From: JAVBOP01 sp031550405
GTDB taxonomy: Bacteria; Bacteroidota; Ignavibacteria; Kapaibacteriales; UBA2268
Assembly: GCA_031550405.1 (NCBI GenBank)
Contig: JAVBOP010000215.1
Span: 1 to 15,090, forward strand
Length of the DNA: 15,090 bases
Direction of reading: 5' to 3'
The notes beneath the pieces are model-generated. The model did not search any database. It was given only the letters and a program-made list of their open reading frames with translations, and was not told where the DNA came from. The position numbers and the translations under genes were made by a program. Shown piece after piece: positions 8,101 to 14,890 of this stretch (its first letter is position 1; every line of letters starts with the position of its first letter).

Positions 8101-9449
8101 ATCACAAGGCTATTACAAGCGTAACGCCTGCTACGGCAGATTTCGGCAAATTTGAAAGTTGCGACGCACAAGTCTCTAAAATTATTATACTTACAAATAC
8201 TGGCACACTTGCTGATACTGCTGAAGTGGATATATCCGATATGCCAGCATATTACAGCATTTATGAACAAAAATTCATAATTGAACCTGAAAGCAGTACA
8301 GAAATTGAAATAGTACTTGATCCGGCTAAAGTGCCAAGTAGAGGCAAGCATACATACAGTCTAAAAATATCTACAAAAGTGTGTCCGCAAAATTATGTAG
8401 TAGAATTGCAAAACGAATTGGACAGCATCAAACTTGGTGTATCGCATAGCTCACTGGATTTCGGCGAAGTATGGATTAATTCCACAAAAACGATGACGGT
8501 AAGCGTGCATAATCCATCGACTTTCGATATAAAATTAAAAAATATTAATATATTTCCAAGCGGCAATTTCACGCACAACACAACTTTGCCTGTCATTATT
8601 CCAGCTAATGGGAGCATGGATATAGCGGTTTCCTTTGTCGGAGCGCAAACGGATAACTATGTTGCAAATATGGAGCTTGCAGCTGAACGCACGTGCCGGT
8701 TATCCTGCAATATACCGCTGTCTGCATATATTCCGATTGAGAAATATATTGCCAATATCCGTATTGACAAAACGCACGCTGTCCCCGGCGATACAGTTGT
8801 TATCAGCGCTTATGTCGATAAGGCTGCGCCCGAGCTGAATGCCGCAGGTATTGATTTTACGATGAATATGGACTATAATTTGTTTCACCCGCAGAAGATG
8901 TATATTATAGAAAATTCTACAAAAAAGGAGCTGGATTTCGTGTTTAATCCGCATAACGGTATAAGTGCGAATATTGCGGGTATTGCAGCAAACGACATAT
9001 TGAGCAATGAGCGTAAGTTTCTGGAAATACATGGGATAGCATTAATATCTACTCCTGATAATACCCAAATTTCATTCAATAAATTTGATATTGAAACCGA
9101 TAAGCGGTATGAAATAACGCAGGAAAATGGCGAATTGGCATTGGATAATTTTTGCGCTTCAAACCTGCGGGATGTTGCATTTTTGCCGACATTTTCAGTA
9201 GATATTGCAGGAACAATTATTTGCAGCAACGAAACGCCTGTAATATTCAAGGCGACCGGAGATATTGCTGTTGAAATAGAGTTGCTAAATCTTTTAGGCG
9301 AATCTGCACATCTTGATAAGGTATTGTTAAATAAGGGCAATAGAGAATATATGCTTAAATTAAATAATTTTTCGAACGGCATATATAACCTCATTTTCAA
9401 AACAAATTATTATAAGCCATTATCCAAACAATTAATCATTATGAAATAA
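5118..9449 (+). CDS. Giant secreted multidomain protein, probable T9SS substrate
   Basis: 1443 residues with a signal peptide (MKNIYIFLAVLFCMLAG...ADA, residues 1-23). Residues 25-350: YCF48/sortilin-like propeller with Asp-box repeats TTDGGKTWS (68-76), TTDGGATWL (107-115), STDAGSTWT (165-173), a weaker TADYGETWD, and repeated GWACG. Residues about 355-1200: a series of Ig-like ASH/choice-of-anchor-D-type units, shown by recurring (V/I)DFG(D/K)V openings (twice as DTIDFGDVP- or SIDFGDVC-like), I.NTGN.(T/A).. and (Y/V)...F.P...G.(F/Y) segments. Residues about 1212-1340: cohesin-like fold (VPGDTVVISAYVD, AAGIDFTMNMDYNLFHP). Residues about 1378-1443: a sorting-type domain with NLLGE, NFSNGIYNLIFKT and a basic end. 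Expected at the cell surface as an adhesin or scaffold; no enzyme active site is seen. The first third is near 50% G+C locally, clearly above the neighbours. Confidence 0.85.
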   Translation: MKNIYIFLAVLFCMLAGTIEADAKYWKKAELPASAQNVLWLDIFFIDAQTGWACGRGNHDVNGRIARTTDGGKTWSITLLPIWFLESIHFADKTHGFCSGPDGVYSTTDGGATWLPVSYMNNLIQADLADIWGCYMLSKDTVYLAGGGCLPSLTTISGHRIIWRSTDAGSTWTAYDLTYVPLDGSANYFSGLTDVMVYKNGLGFASSSGLVWKTADYGETWDIASQTSDNMSWQEEITNYPGTNSILVPFSGLDCSGGYGGGGMRFSTDYTNPYGWVEAYVGGSMFGAYLLGSQEGWACGEFRGVYYTNNAGNGWALKNCGIDDGDDLDDIFFISRDNGWVVGDNIYHLAEAEMFVDKDTVDFEVLCASAQKYDTVRIKNMSFDISYMYIAALKKDSNFTVIQPTYPNTPVQPCNEVKVIVKYEPKSLGNHTFAIIAEMTPENSSITLRDTIYYKGSRQEATTISSLDTIDFGDVPVKQNAFKDLKWLSQSSDTLKKYSSTVKDIDITNVTWSGDIFVVSDTGNTMRFKVSPIDTGVIYITYSFEFGECSDKRNVVLKVRGLAPVIKASQYSTKIDVQCKADTVIPLVIGNYGNADLIIDEISIVDTNVNCDILGFASERIYPLTIKPNACDTLKLRLYSDIPDTFKVELLIFSNDTRRFNAITPYPVSLEAVFYKTIFSDSIISIDFGDVCIGRTVEKNASIRNTGNDTAYVPSVKFKLPEYSVIKRPERFTPMQVGTYTIRFNPASMGNFIDTLNVVTTPCSTPYRIAVRGRGVSNKVEVLPQNITTKQNINVEKIYSIEVKSKAIQDITIDTAYMLPVMPDVDIAILNNFPLTLAPDASTNIDIKVISAVETVYNGSMYLHLSSECFDTIDVPVNIEFMTNIIEYKDNSGNDVVYIGHSSHCTDEVLYDTIWVTNTQPYVFKSLKFDDDMAGYGIISDLALPKEIGADGREQVIVAFSPQIEGDYENKLIFEMQDKATNGIEYDTVTMRNTYHKAITSVTPATADFGKFESCDAQVSKIIILTNTGTLADTAEVDISDMPAYYSIYEQKFIIEPESSTEIEIVLDPAKVPSRGKHTYSLKISTKVCPQNYVVELQNELDSIKLGVSHSSLDFGEVWINSTKTMTVSVHNPSTFDIKLKNINIFPSGNFTHNTTLPVIIPANGSMDIAVSFVGAQTDNYVANMELAAERTCRLSCNIPLSAYIPIEKYIANIRIDKTHAVPGDTVVISAYVDKAAPELNAAGIDFTMNMDYNLFHPQKMYIIENSTKKELDFVFNPHNGISANIAGIAANDILSNERKFLEIHGIALISTPDNTQISFNKFDIETDKRYEITQENGELALDNFCASNLRDVAFLPTFSVDIAGTIICSNETPVIFKATGDIAVEIELLNLLGESAHLDKVLLNKGNREYMLKLNNFSNGIYNLIFKTNYYKPLSKQLIIMK

Positions 9450-9460
9450 AATTCATGAAT
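9439..9460. repeat. A/T-rich dyad, copy 4, overlapping a stop codon
   Basis: TTATGAA (9439-9445), 6 bases, TTCATGA (9452-9458; one change from TTCATAA), overlapping the TAA of the giant gene; ATTCATGAAT (9451-9460) is itself a perfect palindrome. The rest of the gap to 9597 shows no gene. Confidence 0.4.
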
Positions 9461-9540
9461 AAAAGCATTGATGTTATATTAACCTAAATTATAACAGAAA
9501 AATCAGTATTAATATTTTTTATTTTAGGTCGAAAATAATA

Positions 9541-9551
9541 TGTATATTTAT
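9541..9551 (+). promoter_or_regulatory. Possible -7 element for the glycosyltransferase gene
   Basis: TGTATATTTAT, identical to 5071-5081 and 46 bases before the ATG at 9598. No clear TTG at the expected distance upstream, so support is weak. Confidence 0.25.
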
Positions 9552-9597
9552 GGCTTTGTACTTGCCTTTAATAATATATTTACTTGCTTAAATTAAT

Positions 9598-11550
9598 ATG
9601 AAAAAAACTATCCAACAGTTATTGCTGAACAGCAGGCTTGATGAAGCTAAGCAGCTGATTTTTAACGAGATTAATATAGTTAACAATCCTGATTTGCCTG
9701 AGCTGTATTCCTTGCTTGGAAGCGCTTATGCGATGGAGGGGAACAACCAGCTCGCATTGCAATATTTCAACAAGGCTTACGAGCTTGCCCCGGAAAGCAG
9801 TGATATATTATTAACATTGTGTAACTTCCTTATTGTTAACGGAGATAGCGGCGCAGCATCCGATTTGATGAATATATTTCAAGAGAATTTGAATGCTGTT
9901 TCACACTCTCACGATTCGCAAAATGACAAAGAAGAATTTAATTATTTTGACTTTATTCTCAATGATAATGATGCAATGAGACTTGAAGTTGCTGAAGAAC
10001 CAGAAAAAGATAAAACAGATGGAAGTGATAATGAATTCAGCTACTTGGAGTATATTTTAGGTGATATTGAAAATAAGGATTATGAAAAAAAAATCATAAA
10101 TCAAACAGATGACAATGATAAGAAAGTCCAAATTGATGGTTTCAATATTCATGATGTTTTAGCTAAAATCGAAACAATTGCCAATAAAGACAAACCTGAA
10201 GATGTAAATATTCCGATGGAAAATATTGCGTCGGATGAAAAACAATTAATAAATATTCATAATTCTAACAAAAAACCGCGATTGCTTTTCACAATGTATG
10301 GCTGGAATGAATCTGGCGGTGGAACGACTTTTCCGAAAGCGTTTATAATTGAACTTGCAAAGCGTGGTTTTGAGGTTGCCGTGTTTTACGCCACACATCA
10401 GCATGACATCGTTAAATCCCAGTATTATATGGAACATACGAACGATGCCAGTGTTGAACTTTATGGTGTTTATAACCGTCCGACTATTTTTCTTGATATT
10501 GACAATCCAATGCGGGAAATCAAGGACGATAATATCGTGAAATTGTTCCGACAGGTGATTGATGAGTTTAAACCTGACTTAATAAATTTTCATAATTTCT
10601 TGGGTTTGTCATTTGAAATTGCAACTGTTGCAAAAGAACTGGGATTTGTAACTACTTATACTACATATAATTATCATTTTATAGATCCATGTTTATATAT
10701 GTATAATAATGATTTGGTTAGCTGGAAAAATACCGATTTTTGGGCTAATTCTCATTTGCCTAATCGTTATCCTTCATTAAAAAATGCTTATCAAAAACGC
10801 ATAGAAAAAGCCCAAAAATTATTGACCGAAGAAATTGATTATACTTTTGCTGTTTCCCGTCGCGTAAGAGAGCTTTTGACTGATTTTTGCGGAAATGGCG
10901 AAAGAATTGCGGTGATAAATCAAGTACATCAAACGATAGATACACTTTTAGATAATCCTATTGAAAATCATAAACTTAGCAATAATATTCGCTTTGCATT
11001 TATTGGTGGAGTTATGCCTCATAAAGGTGCTCATATTATAGCACAGGCGGCACAATATATTACAAATAAAAACGTGCAATTCGATATTTGGGGCTTTTGT
11101 TCGCCTGAATATGGCAATGCTATAAAAGCTATAGACAAGGCTGGAAATGTGAATTTGAAGGGCGAATATACGCGGGAAGATTTTCGTACGATTGCTGATA
11201 ACTCCGATATGGCAATAATTCCGAGCATTTGGGAAGATTGCGCTCCGTTGGTTTTGGTTGAATGTTTGGCGATGAATTTGCCGGTAATCGTGTCGAATAT
11301 TGGCGGCGCTCCAGATTTTATTACGGAGGGCAAAAATGGGACTTTCTTTGTTCCGGGCAACCCAAAAGCGTTGGCATCTGTCATTCAGGCATTACTTGAC
11401 AATCCATTCAAAATCGAACAAATGCGAGAGCAATGCAATGTACCATTACGCTTTAGTGATTACGTAGATCATCAAGTTAATATATTTAATAGACTTGCAA
11501 ATGGCGAACGTCCTAAGGCAGAAGAATTTAAATTATTGTTTAATACTTAA
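9598..11550 (+). CDS. TPR-linked GT4-type glycosyltransferase
   Basis: 650 residues, no signal peptide. Residues 1-100: TPR-like helices (LYSLLGSAYAMEGNNQLALQYFNKAYELAP). Residues 100-222: acidic, low-complexity linker carrying related short motifs EEFNYFDFILND (112-123), NEFSYLEYILGD (145-156) and weaker DGFNIHDVL (180-188). Residues 225-635: GT-B glycosyltransferase, with LLFTMYGWNESGGGTTFP (glycine loop), FIGGVMPHKGAHI (468-480, hinge and second nucleotide-sugar domain), and IPSIWEDCAPLVLVECLAMNLPVIVSNIGGAPDFI (541-575), the donor-binding acidic motif of GT4-like retaining enzymes; spacing is E546-x8-E555, or D547-x7-E555. It transfers a sugar from a nucleotide donor onto an unknown acceptor, probably glycan or protein glycosylation at the cytoplasmic membrane face. 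The TPR plus motif linker suggests docking into a complex. Confidence 0.88.
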   Translation: MKKTIQQLLLNSRLDEAKQLIFNEINIVNNPDLPELYSLLGSAYAMEGNNQLALQYFNKAYELAPESSDILLTLCNFLIVNGDSGAASDLMNIFQENLNAVSHSHDSQNDKEEFNYFDFILNDNDAMRLEVAEEPEKDKTDGSDNEFSYLEYILGDIENKDYEKKIINQTDDNDKKVQIDGFNIHDVLAKIETIANKDKPEDVNIPMENIASDEKQLINIHNSNKKPRLLFTMYGWNESGGGTTFPKAFIIELAKRGFEVAVFYATHQHDIVKSQYYMEHTNDASVELYGVYNRPTIFLDIDNPMREIKDDNIVKLFRQVIDEFKPDLINFHNFLGLSFEIATVAKELGFVTTYTTYNYHFIDPCLYMYNNDLVSWKNTDFWANSHLPNRYPSLKNAYQKRIEKAQKLLTEEIDYTFAVSRRVRELLTDFCGNGERIAVINQVHQTIDTLLDNPIENHKLSNNIRFAFIGGVMPHKGAHIIAQAAQYITNKNVQFDIWGFCSPEYGNAIKAIDKAGNVNLKGEYTREDFRTIADNSDMAIIPSIWEDCAPLVLVECLAMNLPVIVSNIGGAPDFITEGKNGTFFVPGNPKALASVIQALLDNPFKIEQMREQCNVPLRFSDYVDHQVNIFNRLANGERPKAEEFKLLFNT

Positions 11551-11635
11551 TGGTTATCAAGATGTGTTAATTAATCGTAAACCTACACCTTCATGGGAAG
11601 GAAATATATAACACCTGCAAATACTAGCACTTACG

Positions 11636-11661
11636 CCATTCCCCTCTTGTAGAGAGGGGTG
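11636..11661. repeat. CCCCTCT/AGAGGGG hairpin repeat
   Basis: CCCCTCT (11641-11647), 5-base loop, AGAGGGG (11653-11659): a G+C-rich hairpin in AT-rich surroundings. Short repeats with this CCCCTC...GAGGGG(T) look are common between genes in Bacteroidota (from memory). It could also act as a terminator for the glycosyltransferase gene, but no T-run follows. Confidence 0.5.
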
Positions 11662-11665
11662 CTAT

Positions 11666-11692
11666 TCCCCTTCGACAGGCTCAGGGAGCTTG
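11666..11692. repeat. CCCTGAGCCTGTCGAAGGG interspersed repeat
   Basis: The plus strand reads CCCCTTCGACAGGCTCAGGGAG from 11667; the reverse strand gives CCCTGAGCCTGTCGAAGGG. From general knowledge this imperfect palindrome is a very widespread intergenic repeat in many bacterial genomes, including Bacteroidota/Chlorobi. It lies directly after the other hairpin, suggesting a composite of REP/MITE-like units. Confidence 0.6.
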
Positions 11693-11741
11693 TGAAGACA
11701 AGTTGGGCATATCAAGCGTTTGCGCGGTTGGAAATTAATAA

Positions 11742-11765
11742 TTTTATGAATTTTTATTCATAAAA
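11742..11765. repeat. A/T-rich dyad, copy 5 (perfect 10-bp arms)
   Basis: TTTTATGAAT (11742-11751), TTTT, ATTCATAAAA (11756-11765). The best copy of the family; its core keeps the TTATGAA-N6-TTCATAA geometry of copies 1, 3 and 4. It lies between convergent genes, so here it cannot be a conventional operator. Confidence 0.7.
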
Positions 11766-11784
11766 CTGCTCTTTATATACAAAA

Positions 11785-11826
11785 AAAAAGCCTCTCACTA
11801 TTTCATAAATTAATGAAAGGCTTTTT
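11785..11826 (-). terminator. Terminator between convergent genes
   Basis: AAAAAGCC (11785-11792) pairs with GGCTTTTT (11819-11826), and TTTCAT (11801-11806) pairs with ATGAAA (11813-11818), with an 8-base bulge between the two stems. On the minus strand the stem runs into TTTTTTTTT (complement of 11781-11789), ideal for ending transcription from 11861. It could work in both directions. A small extra hairpin, CACAC/GTGTG, lies at about 11847-11859. Confidence 0.7.
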
Positions 11827-11860
11827 CTAATTTATGTTTTAATAGCCACACGAAGTGTGC

Positions 11861-12865
11861 TTAGCGCGTCAAAACCATTTGTTTAGTGTCAATTAATTGA
11901 CCATCAACAAGAAGTGCATAATTATACATGCCGGCTTTTAAAACGCTACCATTGATTGTAAGATTTGCATAACCTCTATCAAGCAAGTCAAATTTCGCTA
12001 TTTCTTCGCCAACAAGATTATAAATGCGGATACTTGCCTCTTTTGTCTCATTTGGTAAATAATATTTAATTTCTGTATTGCTTGTGAATGGATTTGGGTT
12101 GTTTTGATATAACTTAGCTTCGCTGGTTAAAACTGTTCCTGATTTCTCAAAGCTCTTGCCTTCAAGTTTTGCATTCAATTCTTTAATTGCTTCAACAAGA
12201 ACAGGAATTAAGCCAACATAATTGACAGCCAAATAACCGTTTTCATCTTCATAAACTAATTCTGGATAAACTTCACGCAATTCCTGTGCTATAAAACCAA
12301 ATTTTGTTCTTGTATCTGATTCAGCTTCCCGTTTTTCTTGCTCACGTACAGATGCTATTAATTGTTGTTTGTATTCTTCCGTTGAATCAATACCCCGCAA
12401 AATTTCGTCTTCATTTTTTGCTATATGGTTAGTTTTATATGTAACTCCATTCAGTTTAAACAAATCATTAATGCTATTATCTGTAAAGGGCTTAATGTCT
12501 GTTTTGTAACGCTTATCAGAATGAACCAACACCCCATTTACGCCAACATTGCCTCGAATATCTAACTTGTATTGTGGGTTAGTTGTACCAATACCAACAT
12601 AAGCATTACTATATTTTAAAAATAAGCTACCTTTTGATCCGCTGCTATTTGCTTTGTAAATGTCTAAATCTCCATTATAACAACCTTCAAAACACCAATT
12701 GCCGTAAGCATGGTTTGCATTTTGTCCGAAAGTCAATGAATGAAGATAAAGGGAATTGGTTAAATCCTCATATCCAATTTGGATATTTTTGTCCTTTATT
12801 CGAATCCCTGGCGTTGCTTGAGCATTTGCCAATTCTGTTGCACATATTCCTGCAAGTGCAACCAA
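11861..12865 (-). CDS. Secreted S74 (endosialidase-chaperone) protein with T9SS-type C-terminus
   Basis: The frame is uninterrupted from TTG 12865 (334 residues), but the start is almost certainly the ATG at 12900, one base out of frame: adding one A to the A6 run (12892-12897 complement) would give MKKTLNLRKILLLVALAGICATELANAQ, a complete signal peptide. Numbering from 12865: YVGIGTTNPQYKLDIRGNVGVNG (89-111) is the usual tail-fibre/autotransporter lead-in; the S74 chaperone domain spans about 114-233 (HSDKRYKTDIKP, FGFIAQELREVYPELV, LIPVLVEAIKEL), with S116 and K121 in the Ser-x4-Lys spacing of its self-cleaving dyad; the sorting domain spans about 250-334 (YQNNPNPF, IYNLVGEEI, LKAGMYNYALLVDG). 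The S74 domain should aid trimerisation of the short N-terminal passenger and may cut itself off. It lies 40 bases from the protease gene. Confidence 0.83.
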   Translation of the reverse strand: MVALAGICATELANAQATPGIRIKDKNIQIGYEDLTNSLYLHSLTFGQNANHAYGNWCFEGCYNGDLDIYKANSSGSKGSLFLKYSNAYVGIGTTNPQYKLDIRGNVGVNGVLVHSDKRYKTDIKPFTDNSINDLFKLNGVTYKTNHIAKNEDEILRGIDSTEEYKQQLIASVREQEKREAESDTRTKFGFIAQELREVYPELVYEDENGYLAVNYVGLIPVLVEAIKELNAKLEGKSFEKSGTVLTSEAKLYQNNPNPFTSNTEIKYYLPNETKEASIRIYNLVGEEIAKFDLLDRGYANLTINGSVLKAGMYNYALLVDGQLIDTKQMVLTR

Positions 12866-12891
12866 TAATAAAATTTTTCTTAAATTAAGTG

Positions 12892-12900
12892 TTTTTTCAT
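12892..12900 (-). other. Start codon followed by an A6 run; apparent 1-base deletion
   Basis: ATG at 12900-12898, then six A (12897-12892), then CAC TTA ATT TAA: this ATG reads only MKKHLI before a stop. The open frame of the S74 gene lies one base away and has no ATG of its own back to a TAA at about 12920. Confidence 0.75.
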
Positions 12901-12920
12901 TTTTTTGTTTTCCTATATTT

Positions 12921-12935
12921 TATTTATGAATATTT
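12921..12935 (-). repeat. Half-site of the dyad family
   Basis: On the minus strand AAATATTCATAAATA, identical to 1713-1727, ending 20 bases before the probable ATG (12900) of the S74 gene. No opposite arm is present. Confidence 0.45.
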
Positions 12936-12940
12936 TTAAA

Positions 12941-14890
12941 TTATGGGTTATTTACTTGACAATGAATTTCTAATTGGGAATTTGCCCCTACTTCAAAATT
13001 GTTATCTATTATGATTTCGTTACAAGCTTTTATCGTAACTTTGGCTCCATTTGTAATTTTAGCATTTTGAATTATTACATCATTGCTAATAATTGAAGCA
13101 TTTGATGTATAATTTATTGTCATCCAATGAGTCGTATTAACAACCAATCCAAATTCTTGTAAAGTATTGAATATTTTACAGTAAAACTGTCCGTCATATA
13201 AGTATTTTGAAGATTCCAAAAAAGCATATGCAGCATTATAACAATTAGTAATGTTACTCCAGCGAAAGTGCATTTCAAGAAATAGCTTATCAGTAATATC
13301 TTTTCCAATTGCGGTATTCGTTTCAGCAGCAATGTTTTCTTGTATTTTCATTAATGCTGATGCAAAAATTCTTCCATTTTTATGTTCAAAACCATTATTA
13401 AAGTCAAAATCTCGTGGATATTTTAACCCATAATTTATAGCTTCTCTCTCCCAAGCCCATATCCCGAATTTAGTCCATTTATAGTCAGATATAGGTAATC
13501 TATTCGATATAGTCCAGTAATCCGAACAACCATTTTTTACAGCACCATGTTCCCAAATCTCTTCACCAACTGCCAATCCTGCTCCAAAGTGATATTGAAT
13601 TGCATGAGCGTGTTCATGCCAAATCGCATCAGCATCTTCCCAAGTACTTATTTCAGGTAAATCCTGAAATGCTATATATGTGTACCAATTACCAATAGGT
13701 ATTCCCAATAATGTATCCTCTCTGCGTCTAAAATATGTTCCACTACCATGTGGATCCACAACAAGTCCTTTTAAACCTGTGTTATCAATATTATACCCAA
13801 GTTCCATCACCCTTCTTGCAGATTTATCTATATGATAATAACACATTATTGATGCAAATTCTGGTTGATGACGTTTATAATCAACAATTGAAAAATTCCA
13901 ACCATCAAATTGAACCCAATTTTGGGTAGTTGGAGGCTCTCTTTCGTCTAATTTACAATACGGACCTTCGCCGATATAATAAAAATTCCATCCAGTCCCA
14001 TTGGGATAAAGATTCACTGTGTGCGGAACACTACGCAACATCACTTGTTCTCTTGCTGCATTTAATGTAGGATTATCCCAATTACCGCCTACATAACTTC
14101 TGTTATAAGGACTACCATCACCAGAATTTACTCGTTTAGTAACAAGAGGATTGGGATTATGAATTAAAGCAGGAATATCTACAAACGTAGTTCCATGATC
14201 TGTCTGATCTTCTATATGAACAATTTGCTCATTAAGAGCATCAATAAAAATGTACCAATTACCTTCGGGTTTTAAGCAAGCAATATTAATTCCCCAAGTT
14301 AATAGTATTTCATTATTTTTAGTTTCTAAATATGTAAGAAAACCACCAGGTTTACCTATCATATTACTTGTTTCTAAAATATTTAGATGCTTTTTAGCAA
14401 TTTCTATCGCTTCATTAATTTTTATACTTTTAAGTAAAGATGCTGCTAAAATGTCTTTTGTATTTTTAGAAATATTTCTAAATTCATTTGAAACAAATCG
14501 AACATGTTTTTCTTTATCTATAAATATCGTAAAGTTTGTTTGGTATACAGGAATATCATTTATATATTGGTCAAAATATACAAACTCGCCGGTTAAAGAT
14601 TCTGCAACTTTTCTTATTCTGAATTCACTTAAATCTGTTAATCCATAAAGTTGAAGTTTGTTTTTTAAATAATCCCAAGCAATATTTTTAGCATCCTGCT
14701 CTTTTGATTTATAATTTTCAGCACTGTTAATTCGCAGATAGCCTGTTTCTTTATCAATAGTACCTTCTTGCGTATATTCTACTTCATAATGCTTTAGATT
14801 AAAACGCTCCATCTTGCTTTTATCTATCAATTCTTGTGCATATAAGTTTGTAGATAAAATTAACAATGTAATTATAATTAATTTTTTCAT
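12941..14890 (-). CDS. Secreted fungalysin/thermolysin-like metalloprotease homologue
   Basis: 649 residues from the ATG at 14890, which has a full GGAGG (14900-14896) 5 bases upstream; an in-frame GTG at 14902 is less likely. Signal peptide MKKLIIITLLILSTNLYAQ. Residues about 30-140: FTP-type inhibitory propeptide (GEFVYFDQYINDIPVYQTNFTIFID). About 150-230: PepSY-like segment (LLTWGINI..., NWYIFIDALNEQIVHIED). Catalytic region: WHEHAHAIQY with HEHAH at 425-429, a valid HExxH zinc/catalytic motif. The usual downstream EGxSD that supplies the third zinc ligand reads NGCSDYW here, with Asn453. The C-terminus (NGAKVTIKACNEIIIDNNFEVGANSQLEI) resembles the beta-stack that often precedes a T9SS sorting domain, but no sorting domain follows. 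Expected to be exported; activity is uncertain because of the ligand change. Confidence 0.8.
   Translation of the reverse strand: MKKLIIITLLILSTNLYAQELIDKSKMERFNLKHYEVEYTQEGTIDKETGYLRINSAENYKSKEQDAKNIAWDYLKNKLQLYGLTDLSEFRIRKVAESLTGEFVYFDQYINDIPVYQTNFTIFIDKEKHVRFVSNEFRNISKNTKDILAASLLKSIKINEAIEIAKKHLNILETSNMIGKPGGFLTYLETKNNEILLTWGINIACLKPEGNWYIFIDALNEQIVHIEDQTDHGTTFVDIPALIHNPNPLVTKRVNSGDGSPYNRSYVGGNWDNPTLNAAREQVMLRSVPHTVNLYPNGTGWNFYYIGEGPYCKLDEREPPTTQNWVQFDGWNFSIVDYKRHQPEFASIMCYYHIDKSARRVMELGYNIDNTGLKGLVVDPHGSGTYFRRREDTLLGIPIGNWYTYIAFQDLPEISTWEDADAIWHEHAHAIQYHFGAGLAVGEEIWEHGAVKNGCSDYWTISNRLPISDYKWTKFGIWAWEREAINYGLKYPRDFDFNNGFEHKNGRIFASALMKIQENIAAETNTAIGKDITDKLFLEMHFRWSNITNCYNAAYAFLESSKYLYDGQFYCKIFNTLQEFGLVVNTTHWMTINYTSNASIISNDVIIQNAKITNGAKVTIKACNEIIIDNNFEVGANSQLEIHCQVNNP

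Noticed and set aside
5034..9400. Many antisense and alternative-frame ORFs (60-171 codons) inside the giant gene
   Set aside because: They overlap a single 1443-codon frame with clear domains and a signal peptide; their translations show no domain features.
9482..9529. ACCTAAA ... TTTAGGT inverted repeat as a terminator
   Set aside because: Arms are short and separated by more than 30 A/T-rich bases; not a convincing hairpin.
10246..10262. TTAATAAATATTCATAA, identical to 1708-1724, inside the glycosyltransferase gene
   Set aside because: It encodes part of the low-complexity linker (Leu-Ile-Asn-Ile-His) and has no opposite arm, so it is not listed as a separate element, though it counts toward the 12-mer tally.
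12583..12888. Plus-strand ORF of 101 codons
   Set aside because: Antisense to the S74 protein gene; no recognisable features.
14250..14648. Plus-strand ORF of 132 codons
   Set aside because: Antisense to the propeptide region of the metalloprotease; it is hydrophobic only because of the A/T-rich complement.
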